A stretch of DNA of 64,000 nucleotides from Synechococcus sp. Cruz-7E5 (lineage in GTDB: Bacteria; Cyanobacteriota; Cyanobacteriia; PCC-6307; Cyanobiaceae), in NCBI RefSeq assembly GCF_024345995.1, contig NZ_JAGQCE010000002.1:124001-188000 (forward strand), in the 5' to 3' direction. Each line of letters opens with the position of its first letter. Position 1 is the first letter of the stretch. A program made the translations under genes and the position numbers. A model generated the notes under the pieces. The model ran no database searches. It was not told where the DNA came from and saw only the letters and a list, made by a program, of their open reading frames with translations. Of this stretch, positions 1 through 9,484 are shown one piece after another.

Positions 1-936
1 CGGAGCGGGCATGCGCACGGCCAGCACCAGGGCACCGGTGCGCTTGCGCAGTTCCAGCTCGGCCAGGGTGCGGCCGTTGAGATCCCCCAGCAGCTGGCCG
101 TTGCTGCTGATCTGAAACTCCTCCACCTCGCACTCCGATCCCGCCAGCAGGTCCATGAACTGCACCGCCAGGGGCCGCAGGGCCGTTGCTGCCATGCTGC
201 GCCCGCCGGCCACGTAGGGACTCACCACCTGATCGGCCCCGGCCAGCCGCAGTTTGCGCGCCGCCTCATCGCTGTCGGAGCGGGCGATCAGGCGGCAGCG
301 GGGGGCGATGCCCCGTGCACTGAGCACCACATAGAGATTGGCGGCGTTGCTGGGCAGGGCGGCCACCAGGCTGCGGCAGTGGTGAATGCCGGCTTCCAGC
401 AGGGTTTCATCGAGGGTGGCATCGGCCTGAAGCACGGGAAGGCCGCTCTCCTCGGCGGCATCCTTGCGGGTCTGATCCATCTCCACCACCAGCAGCGGTA
501 CGCCCTCGGCGGTGATCTGGTCGGCGATCTCCCGGCCGATGCGGCCATAGCCGCAGAGAATCACATGGTCATTCATCGTGAGAAGCCAGCGGCGGAAGCG
601 GAGTTCGCGCATCCGGCGGAAGTAGCCGGAATCGGTGAGCCCAAGCAGGCCCTGGATGGTCATCTGCACCACCACCAGCCCTCCGGCGATCGAGAGGGTG
701 GTCACCACACGTCCGGCCCCCGAGAGGGGCTGGGTGGTGCCGTCGCTCCAGCCCAGGGTGGTGAGGATCACCAGCACCATCCAGTAGCAGTCGCCCCAGT
801 CCCAGCCCTCGGTGAAGCGGTACCCCGCTGCCGAGAAATTCACCAGGGCCACCAGGGCGATCAGGGGGGTTCGCCAGGGTTGTCGGATCCGGGATGAGGG
901 AGGCCTGGGGCGTCGGCGCCTGGTGAGTGGAGGCAT
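1..936 (-). CDS. Potassium channel-like protein with RCK/TrkA-N domain (3' end cut off by the window)
   Basis: The N-terminus is an Arg/Pro-rich cytosolic stretch, then a first membrane helix (about residues 22-36), a pore loop (about 42-60) and a second helix (about 70-90). An RCK_N/TrkA-N domain follows, with the nucleotide-binding motif GYGRIGRE, and then the start of a TrkA-C-like region. Family knowledge: such 2-TM proteins gate K+ flux in response to a nucleotide or ion bound by RCK. The filter position reads TTLGWSD instead of the usual T-V-G-Y-G-D, so K+ selectivity is uncertain. Start is ATG at 936, just before the Arg-rich N-terminus. The frame is open at base 1, so the end of TrkA-C is missing. 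It lies 29 bp downstream of the glycosyltransferase on the same strand. Confidence 0.85.
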   Translation of the reverse strand, partial: MPPLTRRRRPRPPSSRIRQPWRTPLIALVALVNFSAAGYRFTEGWDWGDCYWMVLVILTTLGWSDGTTQPLSGAGRVVTTLSIAGGLVVVQMTIQGLLGLTDSGYFRRMRELRFRRWLLTMNDHVILCGYGRIGREIADQITAEGVPLLVVEMDQTRKDAAEESGLPVLQADATLDETLLEAGIHHCRSLVAALPSNAANLYVVLSARGIAPRCRLIARSDSDEAARKLRLAGADQVVSPYVAGGRSMAATALRPLAVQFMDLLAGSECEVEEFQISSNGQLLGDLNGRTLAELELRKRTGALVLAVRMPAP

Positions 937-965
937 CCGAGGGCCCGGGGTTGATGAGTGGACGC

Positions 966-1814
966 TTAGCCCAGGCCAAGGGCCTGCAGGACGTCAGCAA
1001 CATCGAGCTCGTGCAGGGACGAGGCCAGACCGAGTCCTTGTACACCCGCTCTGACGGGCAGGCTGTCGCGACTGCGACCCAGGGCTACAAGGGGGGTGCC
1101 GCTGAGCAGGGCCAGTTCGGTGGTGATCGGGTCACGGCTGAGCACCACGTCGGCGGCGGCCACCTGGGCGGCCCGCTCAAGGGGGCTGCCATCACGGCGG
1201 GCCTGCTGCACGCGCAGCTGGGGAAGCCGGGTCCGGATCGCCTCCGGCAGCTCCTGCCAGCGCTGGGTCGGCCAGTCGGGTTCCGCCGCCGTGGGCTGGG
1301 GGTCAGGGGCCAGCAGCAGCAGCGGGCCATCGCCTGCCGGCGCGGCAGCCACCGCCTTCTCCAGGGCGGCTTTGGGCAGGCTGAGGCGGTAGCCGGCCGC
1401 ATCGAGGGGCACACCGATCGGCCGCAGCCAGGCCTCGAGTGTCTGGTTGGGCCAACCCGGCTGGCGGCTGACGGTGGTGGTTGCTGAGAAGCCCCCTGTG
1501 GCGATACGGGTGGGGATGTGGCCGAGGGACAGCATCAGATCGATCGGCCAGCCGCTGCCCAGGTTCAGGCAGACCTGGAAATCGGGCTCGCGCACCCCCC
1601 CCAGCAGGTTGGCCCAGTCGGCCAGGCTCACCCCCTGATCGAAGCCGTAGCCAAGCACTTTCTCCACGGCCGGTACCAGCTTCCAGGCAGCAGCCACCCC
1701 AGCGCTGCAGGCAACCTGCACCTGGGCATGGAGGTGGCTGGCGACGGCGGCCACCGCCGGAACGGCCTGCAGCTGGGTTGCCATGCCGCCCGGGATCAGT
1801 ACAAGTACACGCAT
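966..1814 (-). CDS. Glycosyltransferase family 9 (heptosyltransferase-like) protein
   Basis: 282 aa. The N-terminus MRVLVLIPGGMATQLQAVPA is typical of GT9 enzymes, whose N-terminal Rossmann half begins with a strand and a glycine-rich turn. The C-terminal half carries LLLLAPDPQPTA and the acceptor/donor-side segment ADVVLSRDPITTELALLSGTP, matching the nucleotide-sugar binding part of the family. GT9 enzymes transfer heptose or related sugars in LPS core synthesis; in cyanobacteria, which mostly lack heptose, the substrate is unknown. The longer open frame upstream runs antisense to ispD and is a shadow; ATG 1814 is the natural start. It is divergent from ispD, with 78 bp between them for promoters. 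Confidence 0.82.
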   Translation of the reverse strand: MRVLVLIPGGMATQLQAVPAVAAVASHLHAQVQVACSAGVAAAWKLVPAVEKVLGYGFDQGVSLADWANLLGGVREPDFQVCLNLGSGWPIDLMLSLGHIPTRIATGGFSATTTVSRQPGWPNQTLEAWLRPIGVPLDAAGYRLSLPKAALEKAVAAAPAGDGPLLLLAPDPQPTAAEPDWPTQRWQELPEAIRTRLPQLRVQQARRDGSPLERAAQVAAADVVLSRDPITTELALLSGTPLVALGRSRDSLPVRAGVQGLGLASSLHELDVADVLQALGLG

Positions 1815-1892
1815 CGGAGCGGTGGCTGGAAGGCGGCGGGCGGCCTGATTGTATGAATCTGGTCTGGTTTGTCCGCTGCGCGGGAGTCCCTT

Positions 1893-2582
1893 GTGCATTT
1901 GCTGATCGCCGCTGCAGGCAGTGGCCGCCGTATGGGCGGTGAGCGCAACAAGCTGCTGCTGCCCGTGGCAGGGCGCCCCGTCCTGGCATGGACCCTGGAG
2001 GCGGCCCTGGCCACGCCCGAAATCAGCTGGATCGGGGTGGTGGGCCAGAGCAGGGATCAGGCGGAGGTGGAGGCAGTGGTGGCGGCTGCGGGGCCTGAGT
2101 GCCCCGTGCACTGGATCGAGGGCGGGGACACCCGCCAGGAGTCGGTGCGCCTCGGTCTGGCTGCTCTGCCTCCAGACGCTGAAGCGGTGTTGATCCACGA
2201 TGGTGCCCGCTGCCTGGTTGAGCCGGAGCTGATCAGCCGGTGCGCCGCCGCTGCCGCCCGGGGGGAGGCTGTGATCGCCGCGGTGCCGGTGTCGGACACG
2301 ATCAAACGGGTGGCGGCCGATGGCTCCATCGAGGACACCCCCGATCGCCAGGTGCTCTGGGCGGCCCAGACCCCCCAGGGTTTTCCCCTGGCCCAGCTGC
2401 TCCTCGGCCATGCCACGGCAGCGGCCGAGGGCTGGAGCGTCACCGACGACGCCTCCTTGTTCGAGCGCCTGGGCTGGCCGGTGCGGGTGATCGAGGCCTC
2501 GGCCTCAAACATCAAGCTCACCACCCCCTTTGATCTCGTCATCGCCGGGGCGGTGTTGGCTGCCCGCAGCGGCGGGGCCTAG
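1893..2582 (+). CDS. ispD: 2-C-methyl-D-erythritol 4-phosphate cytidylyltransferase
   Basis: 229 aa. Third step of the MEP isoprenoid pathway: couples MEP with CTP to give CDP-ME, in the cytosol. The CTP-binding loop [18 protein letters not shown] lies at the very N-terminus; VLIHDGAR (middle) and [10 protein letters not shown] (C-terminal third) are the other signatures. Length is normal. GTG at 1893 puts the start immediately before the [10 protein letters not shown] strand, as in relatives; a TTG at 1869 would add eight residues. The stop TAG (2580-2582) sits in CTAG, which also holds the stop of the convergent S66 peptidase, so the genes overlap by four bases. In this organism the pathway feeds carotenoids, the chlorophyll phytyl chain and plastoquinone. 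Confidence 0.93.
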   Translation: MHLLIAAAGSGRRMGGERNKLLLPVAGRPVLAWTLEAALATPEISWIGVVGQSRDQAEVEAVVAAAGPECPVHWIEGGDTRQESVRLGLAALPPDAEAVLIHDGARCLVEPELISRCAAAAARGEAVIAAVPVSDTIKRVAADGSIEDTPDRQVLWAAQTPQGFPLAQLLLGHATAAAEGWSVTDDASLFERLGWPVRVIEASASNIKLTTPFDLVIAGAVLAARSGGA

Positions 2583-3490
2583 AGCAGCAGGCTCAGCTCC
2601 CCGCACTCCCCATCCAGGCGGCAGGGCACCCCCAGGGGCAGGGCGCCGTTGCCGGGCTCATGGCCTACGGGGAGGTCTGCGAGCACGGGGATGCCGAGAT
2701 CCGCGGTGCGTTCGCGCAGCACCTGCTCGAGGCTGAACCGTTCACCGGCTGATACCCCCTCACCGTCGGGCTCCTCACATCCCTGAAAGCTGCCGAAGCC
2801 GATCCCGGCCAGCTGCTGCAGCGCGCCGCAGAGGCGCCAGTGGGTGAGCATGCGCTCGATCCGGTAGGGGGCCTCGCCCACGTCTTCCAGGATCAGCACC
2901 GCCCCCCTGAGGTCGGGCAGGTGCTGCGTGCCCAGGAGATGGGTGGCGACGGTGAGGTTCGCCACCAGCAGTGGTCCTTCGGCCCGCCCGCCCCGCCATG
3001 GGGTTCCCTGCAACGCTCCCGGCGCTTCCCCGAAGAGCAGCCGGCGCAGGCGATCCTGGCTCCAGGGCGGCTCGGCCGCCAGGGTGGTGACCATGGGGCC
3101 ATGGACCGCGCCGCGCCGCCCCCGGGCCTGCTGGGCCAGCAGCAGGGAGGTCACATCAGAGAAACCCAGCAACCAGCACTCAGGCAGGGACAGCGACTGC
3201 TCCAGCAGGCGGGCCGCTCCCCAGCCGCCTCGCACACAGGCCAGCAGGGCCGCCGTTTCGCCATTGGTGGCAGAACCATCCGGGAGCAGGTCGGAAAGAC
3301 GTTCATGGTCCCTGCCGGCCAGATACCCCCAGCGCCGCTCCGGGGCGAAGGGGAGCTCCACCTTCAGTCCCCAGCTCTCGAGCACGGCGATGCCCGTTTC
3401 CAGCCGCTGGCGTTCCGCCAGGGCAGAGCTGGCCGCCACCAGCCTCACCCGATCCCCCGGCCGCAGGGGGGGTGGCAACCAGTCGCTCAT
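2579..3490 (-). CDS. S66 family LD-carboxypeptidase (MccF/LdcA-like)
   Basis: 303 aa. Cytosolic serine peptidase of clan S66; members cut murein tetrapeptides (LdcA) or degrade microcin C-like peptides (MccF). The nucleophile motif is [12 protein letters not shown] (about residue 105). The other expected catalytic region is [18 protein letters not shown] (about 205-220), with the His in [11 protein letters not shown] near the C-terminus (about 275). The N-terminus [16 protein letters not shown] is the usual first strand. ATG 3490 overlaps the stop of the upstream ubiA-like gene by four bases (ATGA), so the two are probably cotranscribed and translationally coupled. LdcA versus MccF function cannot be told apart by sight. 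Confidence 0.87.
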   Translation of the reverse strand: MSDWLPPPLRPGDRVRLVAASSALAERQRLETGIAVLESWGLKVELPFAPERRWGYLAGRDHERLSDLLPDGSATNGETAALLACVRGGWGAARLLEQSLSLPECWLLGFSDVTSLLLAQQARGRRGAVHGPMVTTLAAEPPWSQDRLRRLLFGEAPGALQGTPWRGGRAEGPLLVANLTVATHLLGTQHLPDLRGAVLILEDVGEAPYRIERMLTHWRLCGALQQLAGIGFGSFQGCEEPDGEGVSAGERFSLEQVLRERTADLGIPVLADLPVGHEPGNGALPLGVPCRLDGECGELSLLL

Positions 3491-4368
3491 GCCCCTCGCC
3501 CCAGCACCAGGGCCAGCAGCAGCAGGGCGCCGAGTTGCACCTGGCGGCTGAAGTGCTCCCCGTAGCGGGAGCGCGGCGGTTGCCCCCGCAGGCGCTGGGC
3601 TTCCCGCTGCATGCCTGCGGCGGCGAGGGTCCACAGGGGCCAGAAGATCCAGCTCACCCCGGCGTTGGTTGCTGCCATCGCCAGCAGCAGGGCGGCTGCT
3701 CCATAGCTGAGGGCCACAGCGGTGGGGGCGCTATCCCCCAGGCTGAGGGCACTGCTGCGCACCCCCAGGGCGGCATCATCCGCCCGGTCGGCCATGGCGT
3801 AGACGGTGTCGAAGCCGAAGGTCCACAGCAGGGTGGCCAGCCAGGCGAGCGGCAGGGGCCAGCCTCCCCCCAGAGCGGCCGTGGCTGCGGCCCAGGGGAT
3901 CAGCACCGCGAACCCCCAGCAGAAGGCCAGCACCAGCTGGGGATAGGCAAACCAGCGCTTGGCCGAGGGATAGAGCAGCACCGCTGGCAGGGTGGCCACC
4001 GCCAGGGTCAGGCAGAGGCCGCGGCTGGGCGCCGGCAGAGCCAGCACCACTGTCAGCGCGACCAGCAGACAGACCAGCAGCAGCAGCACCGCCTCGACCA
4101 CGCCCACCTGGCCACTGGCCAGGGGGCGCGTGCGGGTGCGCTCCACCAGTGGATCGATGCGCCGGTCCCAGAGGTCATTGGCAACGCAGCCGGCACCGCT
4201 CACGGCCAGCCCGCCGGCCACGATCAGGCCCACCAGGTAGGGAGCTGGCGGGGCCTGGGGGGTGAGCCAGAGGGCCCAGCCGGCCGGGATCAGCAGGATC
4301 AGACGTCCGCTGGGCTTGTGCCAGCGCAGCAGCTCGAACCAACCCCGCAGGGAGGCGCGGATGTTCAT
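3487..4368 (-). CDS. UbiA-family 4-hydroxybenzoate polyprenyltransferase (plastoquinone pathway)
   Basis: 293 aa integral membrane prenyltransferase. In cyanobacteria the family member starting with an R-W-H-K-P motif prenylates 4-hydroxybenzoate for plastoquinone-9, the thylakoid electron carrier. Both Asp-rich Mg-diphosphate sites are visible: NDLWDRRIDPLVERTRTRPL (about residue 60) and DTVYAMADRADDA (about 190). The rest is a run of about eight or nine hydrophobic helices. Length fits the family. It overlaps the downstream S66 peptidase by ATGA. It is divergent from the Ppx/GppA gene, with about 110 bp between starts. Confidence 0.9.
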   Translation of the reverse strand: MNIRASLRGWFELLRWHKPSGRLILLIPAGWALWLTPQAPPAPYLVGLIVAGGLAVSGAGCVANDLWDRRIDPLVERTRTRPLASGQVGVVEAVLLLLVCLLVALTVVLALPAPSRGLCLTLAVATLPAVLLYPSAKRWFAYPQLVLAFCWGFAVLIPWAAATAALGGGWPLPLAWLATLLWTFGFDTVYAMADRADDAALGVRSSALSLGDSAPTAVALSYGAAALLLAMAATNAGVSWIFWPLWTLAAAGMQREAQRLRGQPPRSRYGEHFSRQVQLGALLLLALVLGRGA

Positions 4369-4479
4369 CGGCGCAGGTTACGGCGCTTCGGGGCTGGGGA
4401 TGCCTGGGGCAGCGACATGGGGCGAATGGTTGCGGGCTTCGGTGGCAAAGTGGCGCGGTCAGTGCCGGCTGGTCGCCCG

Positions 4480-6108
4480 ATGGTCCCTCCCGACCCCGCC
4501 GTCACGGTGGTCGCTCCCGTCAGCCAGGGCTCAGGCACTGGGCTACGGCATGTGGCGGCCATCGACATCGGCTCGAACTCCATCCACCTGTTGATCGCGG
4601 CGGTGGACCCGGAGTTGCGCAGCTTCCGCCTGGTGCTGGCGGAGAAGTCGTCCACCCGGCTGGGAGAGCGGGATCCCGAAACGGGAGACCTCACCCCCGA
4701 GGCGATCGAGCGCGCCTTCATCGCCCTGCGACACTGCCGTCAGCTGGCCGAGAGCCACGGCGTTGAGCAGATTCTCACGGCCGCCACCAGCGCGGTGCGG
4801 GAGGCGCCCAACGGAAGACTGTTCGTGCAGGCAGTCCAGGAGCAACTGGGTCTGGAGGTGGATCTGGTCAGCGGCCAGGAGGAGGCTCGCCTCATCTATC
4901 TCGGGGTGCTCTCGGGCATGGCCTTCGGTGACACCCCCCACCTGATCCTCGACATCGGCGGTGGCTCCACCGAGCTGATCCTGGCTGACGGGGCTGATGC
5001 CCGTGAACTCACCAGCACCCGCATCGGTGCAGTGCGACTGCAGCGTGACTTCATCCGCGAGGACCCGATGCCGGCAGCCCGGCTCACCTTCCTGCGGGCG
5101 TTCATCCAGGGTTCCCTGGAGCCGGCTGTGGAGCGCGTGAAGCGTCAGCTGCGGCCGGGGGAGGTGCCGGTGATGGTGGGCACCAGCGGCACCGCCACGG
5201 CCCTGGCGGCACTGGTGGCCTCCGAACAGGAGCGCCCCCCCCTGCGCCTGCAGGGATTCCGCATGAGCCGGGAGCAGATCAATCAGCAGGTCAACCGGCT
5301 GACGACCCTGACGCCGGAGCAGCGGCGCTCCTTGCCGGCCATCAATGAGCGCCGCGCTGAGATCATTGTGCCGGGGGCGCTGGTGCTGCAGCAGGCGATG
5401 GCGATGCTGCAGGTCGGGGAAATGGTGATCAGCGAGCGGGCCTTGCGTGAAGGGCTGATCGTCGACTGGATGCTCCGCCACGACCTGATCGTGGATCGCT
5501 TTGCCTACCAGAGCAGCATCCGCCGTCGCACGGTGCTGCAGCTGGCCCAGCGCTACGGCGTCGTCCAGGCACGTGCGGATCGGGTGGCCCAGCATGCTCT
5601 CAGCCTCTACGACCGCTGTCGCGGGGTGCTGCACCACGACGAAGGAGAGGGGCGACAACTGCTCTGGGCCGCGGCGATGCTGCATGCCTCGGGCCAGCAC
5701 ATCAACATCGGGGCCTACCACAAGCACAGCTGGTATCTGATCCGCCATGGCGACCTGCTCGGTTACTCCGAAACCGAGCAGCTGATGGTGGCGGCGATTG
5801 CCCGCTATCACCGCCGCAGCCTCCCCAAGAAGCGCCACGAGGCCTGGCTTCTGCTGCCGGGCCGGGAGCAGAGGCGCACTGTCAATGCGATGGCGATGCT
5901 TCTGCGGCTGGCCGCTTCCCTCGATCGCCGTCCCACGCCTGCGGTGGCGGGCCTGCGGATCGCCTGCAGCACCAGTGAGCTGAGCATCGGGCTCGAGCCG
6001 GCCTCACCCCTGGATCTGAGCCTGGAGCGTTGGAGCCTGCAGGGGTGCGCCGAGCCCCTGGCGGAGGCAACAGGGGTGCGATTGCTGGTGGAATCCGACA
6101 GCCGGTAG
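4480..6108 (+). CDS. ppx: Ppx/GppA family exopolyphosphatase / guanosine pentaphosphatase
   Basis: About 542 aa. Hydrolyses polyphosphate ends or pppGpp; cytosolic, ASKHA fold. Phosphate motif 1 is VAAIDIGSNSIHLLIAAV near residue 25. Phosphate motif 2 is LILDIGGGSTELILADG (about 155-170), and GTSGTATALAAL is the adenosine-like motif (about 245). The C-terminal half (about 340-520) is the helical HD-like domain typical of long Ppx proteins, including HDEGEGRQLLWAAAMLHASG. The start is uncertain: ATG 4480 gives a short leader, while in-frame ATGs at 4417 and 4426 also exist. Polyphosphate turnover links to phosphate storage and the stringent response. Confidence 0.9.
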   Translation: MVPPDPAVTVVAPVSQGSGTGLRHVAAIDIGSNSIHLLIAAVDPELRSFRLVLAEKSSTRLGERDPETGDLTPEAIERAFIALRHCRQLAESHGVEQILTAATSAVREAPNGRLFVQAVQEQLGLEVDLVSGQEEARLIYLGVLSGMAFGDTPHLILDIGGGSTELILADGADARELTSTRIGAVRLQRDFIREDPMPAARLTFLRAFIQGSLEPAVERVKRQLRPGEVPVMVGTSGTATALAALVASEQERPPLRLQGFRMSREQINQQVNRLTTLTPEQRRSLPAINERRAEIIVPGALVLQQAMAMLQVGEMVISERALREGLIVDWMLRHDLIVDRFAYQSSIRRRTVLQLAQRYGVVQARADRVAQHALSLYDRCRGVLHHDEGEGRQLLWAAAMLHASGQHINIGAYHKHSWYLIRHGDLLGYSETEQLMVAAIARYHRRSLPKKRHEAWLLLPGREQRRTVNAMAMLLRLAASLDRRPTPAVAGLRIACSTSELSIGLEPASPLDLSLERWSLQGCAEPLAEATGVRLLVESDSR

Positions 6109-6176
6109 CGACGACGACCGCATGATTGGTCCAGCTTTCGCCATGACATATGAAGGACATTCGAGCCGCCAGTTCC

Positions 6177-6596
6177 ATGGATTCTCCGACCGCCTTCGTG
6201 GCCGTGGCCCTTGCCGCCGTGTCCTGGGATGGGGTGCTTACCCGCGCCGGTTCCCGGGCCCTGCGCCACTCCCTCGACTACCGCGTGCCCTTCAATCAGA
6301 TGGGAGATGCGGTGATGATTCAGCTGTTCGACCAGTTGCTCGCTGACCTGCGCCGAGATGGTGCACCGATCCTGATGGCCCGCGCGGCTCTGCAACTCGA
6401 TCCGCACGAGCGCCGCACCGCCTTTGCGGTGGCGGCTGAGATCATGCGCTCCGACGGGCCGTTGGTGCCCGAGGAACAACAGATCCTCTCCGATCTCGCT
6501 GCTCAGCTTGAGATACCTGACAGCGAAACAGCCCGGATTCTTGAGGTGATGGACATCCTGCATGCCGAACTGGTCTGCAGTCCGGTGGCGGCCTGA
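6177..6596 (+). CDS. TerB-like tellurite resistance family protein
   Basis: 139 aa, all-helical in appearance, no signal peptide. The opening FVAVALAAVSWDG and the later LPEEQQ-type segment (PLVPEEQQILSDLAAQLEIP, about 95-115), followed by ILEVMDILH, fit the TerB helical fold: acidic metal-binding surfaces and the 'DG-L-EE-L' helix pattern. Stand-alone TerB proteins of cyanobacteria have no proven role; tellurite resistance is only the family name. An in-frame ATG at 6150 would add nine residues that do not look part of the domain. It follows ppx by 68 bp on the same strand and is followed by a tRNA on the other strand. Confidence 0.7.
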   Translation: MDSPTAFVAVALAAVSWDGVLTRAGSRALRHSLDYRVPFNQMGDAVMIQLFDQLLADLRRDGAPILMARAALQLDPHERRTAFAVAAEIMRSDGPLVPEEQQILSDLAAQLEIPDSETARILEVMDILHAELVCSPVAA

Positions 6597-6636
6597 TCCT
6601 GAGAGGCGGGCCTCGGCCCCGGCCTGAACTGAAGAA

Positions 6637-6708
<72 letters not shown>

Positions 6709-6736
6709 GCACCCGTTGATCCTAAAACACCGCGGT

Positions 6737-7579
6737 TCAGCTCACTGATCCCGCTGCCTGCACCGCTTCAGGCTCGGCTGAGTCTGAAGCGGTTGCAGCC
6801 CGGAACAGGTGATCATGGCTCGGGGAGTACAGCCGGGAGCGAGCCTGATCAGGCGCGGCCAAGGCTGGGCTCACCACATACAGGGTGGTGCGGATCAGCT
6901 GTCGCTCTCGGCTCACAGCCGCCATCTGCTCCAGCGGCACCACCTGCAGCCACTGATCCGGCCAGCTCACCCGGTAGCCGATAGCCACCGGGGTGTCGGC
7001 GGGGTAGTGCTCCAGTAACTCCTGCTGAACCGACTCCACATGGCGGGCGCTCAGGTACAGGCAGAGGGAAGCCCGCAAGGAAGCCAAGTGTGCCAGTGAT
7101 TCCCGCTCCGGCACCCCGGTGCGCCCACCCGCACGGCTGAGCACGATGGTCTGGACCAGCCCCGGAATGGTGAGCTCGGCCTTGAGAGCGGCGGCGGTGG
7201 CCTGGTAGGCGCTCAGGCCAGGCACCACCTCCACCTCGAGCCCTGATTCGCTCAGGCGGCAGATCTGCTCCGCCAGGGCTCCGTAGAGGCAGGGATCGCC
7301 ATCGTGCAGGCGCACCACCCGCAAGCCGGACCGTGCCCGCTCCACCACCAGATCGATCACCTCTTCCAGGGTGAGTGTGCTGGTGCGGATCCGTTCGCAG
7401 TGCGCTGGGGCCAGGGCGGCGATCTGGGGCGAAACCAGTGAATCCGTCCACACCAGGACATCAGCGGCTTCAACGGCGCGCGTTGCCCGCACGGTCATCA
7501 GATCGACGGCGCCGGGGCCTGCACCCACTATCAGTACAGGGCTGGTGGCACCTGGCGCTGGGGTCGACGGTTCGATCAA
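6737..7579 (-). CDS. cobM: Precorrin-4 C11-methyltransferase
   Basis: 280 aa. SAM-dependent tetrapyrrole methylase of cobalamin synthesis, methylating C11 of precorrin-4 (or cobalt-precorrin-4, CbiF). The SAM/tetrapyrrole methylase signature starts [36 protein letters not shown] (about 90-107) and [17 protein letters not shown] (about 117-133) are the family motifs; [15 protein letters not shown] is the CobM/CbiF-type segment. Length is normal plus a weakly conserved C-terminal tail of about 30 aa. The start is TTG at 7579, and TTGA overlaps the stop of lgt, implying translational coupling with an unrelated gene. Confidence 0.92.
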   Translation of the reverse strand: MIEPSTPAPGATSPVLIVGAGPGAVDLMTVRATRAVEAADVLVWTDSLVSPQIAALAPAHCERIRTSTLTLEEVIDLVVERARSGLRVVRLHDGDPCLYGALAEQICRLSESGLEVEVVPGLSAYQATAAALKAELTIPGLVQTIVLSRAGGRTGVPERESLAHLASLRASLCLYLSARHVESVQQELLEHYPADTPVAIGYRVSWPDQWLQVVPLEQMAAVSRERQLIRTTLYVVSPALAAPDQARSRLYSPSHDHLFRAATASDSAEPEAVQAAGSVS

Positions 7580-8478
7580 GAGGGGTTCCGCGGCAGGAGT
7601 GGAGCACCGCCCGGGTCTGGCAAGGGGCGGTCCTGGCCGTAGATCCGCCAGAGGCCGAAGCTGCCGAGAGTGATCAGCAGCAGGCTCATGAGCTGGGCCA
7701 TGCGCAGGCCTCCCTCACAGAAGGGCGGCGTGGAGAAAAGACAGAGTGGGTCGGTGCGCAGCCCCTCAATCCAGACTCTGCCGAGGCTGTAGCTCACCAG
7801 ATAGACGCAGCTCAGGGCGCCGGGCGGCAAGGGGATGCGGCCTTTGAGCCCTGCGCGGAACAGCGCCAGCAGCAAGGCAACCACAGCGAGGTTCCAGATG
7901 GATTCGTAGAGGAATGTGGGGTGGAAATACTGCTGATCGAGAAACTGTGCCGGCCTGTTGAGGGCGGGTATGTAGAGCTTCCAGGGGAGGTCGGTTGGAA
8001 GGCCGAAGGCCTCTGAATTGAAGAAATTGCCCCAGCGCCCGATCGCCTGGCCGAGGGCAACGGAGGGCACCAGCACATCCAGCAGGTTCCAGAACGCCAG
8101 CTTGCGCCAGCGGCAGTAGGCGATCACCGCAAGGGTGCCGGCGATCAGAGCCCCGTGGATTGCGATGCCGCCGCGCCAGATGGCCAGCGCCTCCAGCCAG
8201 TTGAGCTGATACTGACGCCACTCCAGCAACACGTAATAGAGGCGGGCGCCCAGCACAGCGGCCAGCACCAGCAGTGGCAGCAGGTCAGCGATCAGGGCGG
8301 GGTCGATGCCTCGGGCCTTGCCCAGCCGGGTGGCCAGCAGCAGACCTACCAGCACTGCCAAGGCGATCAGCAGGCCGTACCAGCGCAGGGAAAAGGGGCC
8401 CAGCTGAACAATCAGGGGACCCGGTGAGGTGAAAACAGCCAGGGCAGTGGCCGGGGAGAGAAACTCCAACGAATGCAC
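7576..8478 (-). CDS. lgt: Prolipoprotein diacylglyceryl transferase
   Basis: 300 aa, about seven membrane helices, plasma membrane. Transfers diacylglycerol from phosphatidylglycerol to the lipobox Cys of prolipoproteins, the first step of lipoprotein maturation. The Lgt signature [13 protein letters not shown] (about residues 145-157) is present, as are [13 protein letters not shown] (about 190) and a leading [13 protein letters not shown]. The start is GTG 8478. The gene lies 27 bp downstream of petA, possibly as the tail of a petC-petA-lgt-cobM run. The substrate-binding lipoprotein at 28.1-29.7 kb would be a client. Confidence 0.95.
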   Translation of the reverse strand: MHSLEFLSPATALAVFTSPGPLIVQLGPFSLRWYGLLIALAVLVGLLLATRLGKARGIDPALIADLLPLLVLAAVLGARLYYVLLEWRQYQLNWLEALAIWRGGIAIHGALIAGTLAVIAYCRWRKLAFWNLLDVLVPSVALGQAIGRWGNFFNSEAFGLPTDLPWKLYIPALNRPAQFLDQQYFHPTFLYESIWNLAVVALLLALFRAGLKGRIPLPPGALSCVYLVSYSLGRVWIEGLRTDPLCLFSTPPFCEGGLRMAQLMSLLLITLGSFGLWRIYGQDRPLPDPGGAPLLPRNPS

Positions 8479-8505
8479 TCAGGCGAACGGCATGGTGAAC
8501 AACGC

Positions 8506-9438
8506 TCAGATGCCCTCGGCGGCCTGGACTTTCTCCACCTGCTTCTTCTTCAGCACCAGCATGATCTGGGCCAGAGCCACCGCCGCGAAGAAGGCGAGCA
8601 TCCCGTAGATACGGAAAGGATTCTGGAGGACGATTTCAGCATCGAGCTGACCGAAGCCACCCACGTTGGGGTCATCTGAGATAGGGGCACCTGCGCTGAC
8701 GCTGTCACCCACCGCCACGGTGAGGGTTGGGCCGGCGGGAATGGTTTCGCTCACGCTCTGACCATCGGCGGTGCTGATCTCCACCACGGAAGCACCGTTC
8801 TCTCCAGGGGTGATGGCGGCCACTGTGCCGTCCACGGAAGCGTTGAAGACGCCGTTATTGCTCTTCTCACCAGTGGGATACACCTGGCCACGGCCTCGAT
8901 TGCCCCCAACGTGGATCGAATACTTGCCGAAGTGAATGGAGCTGTCGCTGCCGGGATCAGGCGAGAGGATCGGGAAGACGATCTCCTGGTGCTGGTCGCC
9001 AGGCAGGGGGCCCACCAGAAGAATGTTGGGATCGTTGTCGCTGTACTGGGTGAAGTAAACACCAGCGGTTTCTTCCTTCAGCTCCTCGCTCAGTCGCTCA
9101 GGAGGAGCGAGCTTGAAGCCATCTGGGAGCATCACCACCGCCCCCACGTTCAGGCCGGAACGGCTGCCGTCGGCTCCCACCTGCTGCACCGAGGTGTCGT
9201 AGGGAATCTTGACCACCGCCTTGAAGACGGTGTCGGGCATCACAGCCTGGGGCACCTCCACCTGGGTGGCCTTCTTGGCCAGGTGGCAGTTCGCGCAAAC
9301 GATCTTGCCGGTGGCTTCGCGGGGGCTGGCGTAATTCTGCTGGGCCCAGAACGGGTAGGCCCAGCTGGCCTGGGGAGCGACCAGGAGGGCAGAAGCGACG
9401 AGCAGGGAGCTCAGCAGCAGGGAGAGGGAACGACGCAT
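8506..9438 (-). CDS. petA: Cytochrome f
   Basis: 310 aa. c-type haem subunit of the cytochrome b6f complex, passing electrons from the Rieske centre to plastocyanin or cytochrome c6 in the thylakoid lumen. A Sec signal peptide (about 1-27, ending ASWA) is followed by mature [17 protein letters not shown]; the N-terminal Tyr amine is the axial haem ligand, as is known for the family. The haem motif CANCH is at about residues 48-52. A C-terminal anchor helix (about 275-295) ends with stromal Lys residues. The gene follows petC by 46 bp in the classic petC-petA order. Confidence 0.98.
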   Translation of the reverse strand: MRRSLSLLLSSLLVASALLVAPQASWAYPFWAQQNYASPREATGKIVCANCHLAKKATQVEVPQAVMPDTVFKAVVKIPYDTSVQQVGADGSRSGLNVGAVVMLPDGFKLAPPERLSEELKEETAGVYFTQYSDNDPNILLVGPLPGDQHQEIVFPILSPDPGSDSSIHFGKYSIHVGGNRGRGQVYPTGEKSNNGVFNASVDGTVAAITPGENGASVVEISTADGQSVSETIPAGPTLTVAVGDSVSAGAPISDDPNVGGFGQLDAEIVLQNPFRIYGMLAFFAAVALAQIMLVLKKKQVEKVQAAEGI

Positions 9439-9484
9439 GGTGGGTGGGCGAACGGGCGACGAAGGAAAGGGAGAACGGGGTGGA

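Noticed and set aside
966-2411. A 481-codon minus-strand frame covering ispD
   Set aside because: Only its last 282 codons (from ATG 1814) read as a glycosyltransferase; the earlier part is the antisense shadow of ispD with no family similarity.
3472-6108. An 878-codon plus-strand frame starting inside the UbiA/S66 genes
   Set aside because: The first 300 codons are antisense to ubiA and S66 and are Gln/Gly/His-rich noise; Ppx begins only near 4480.
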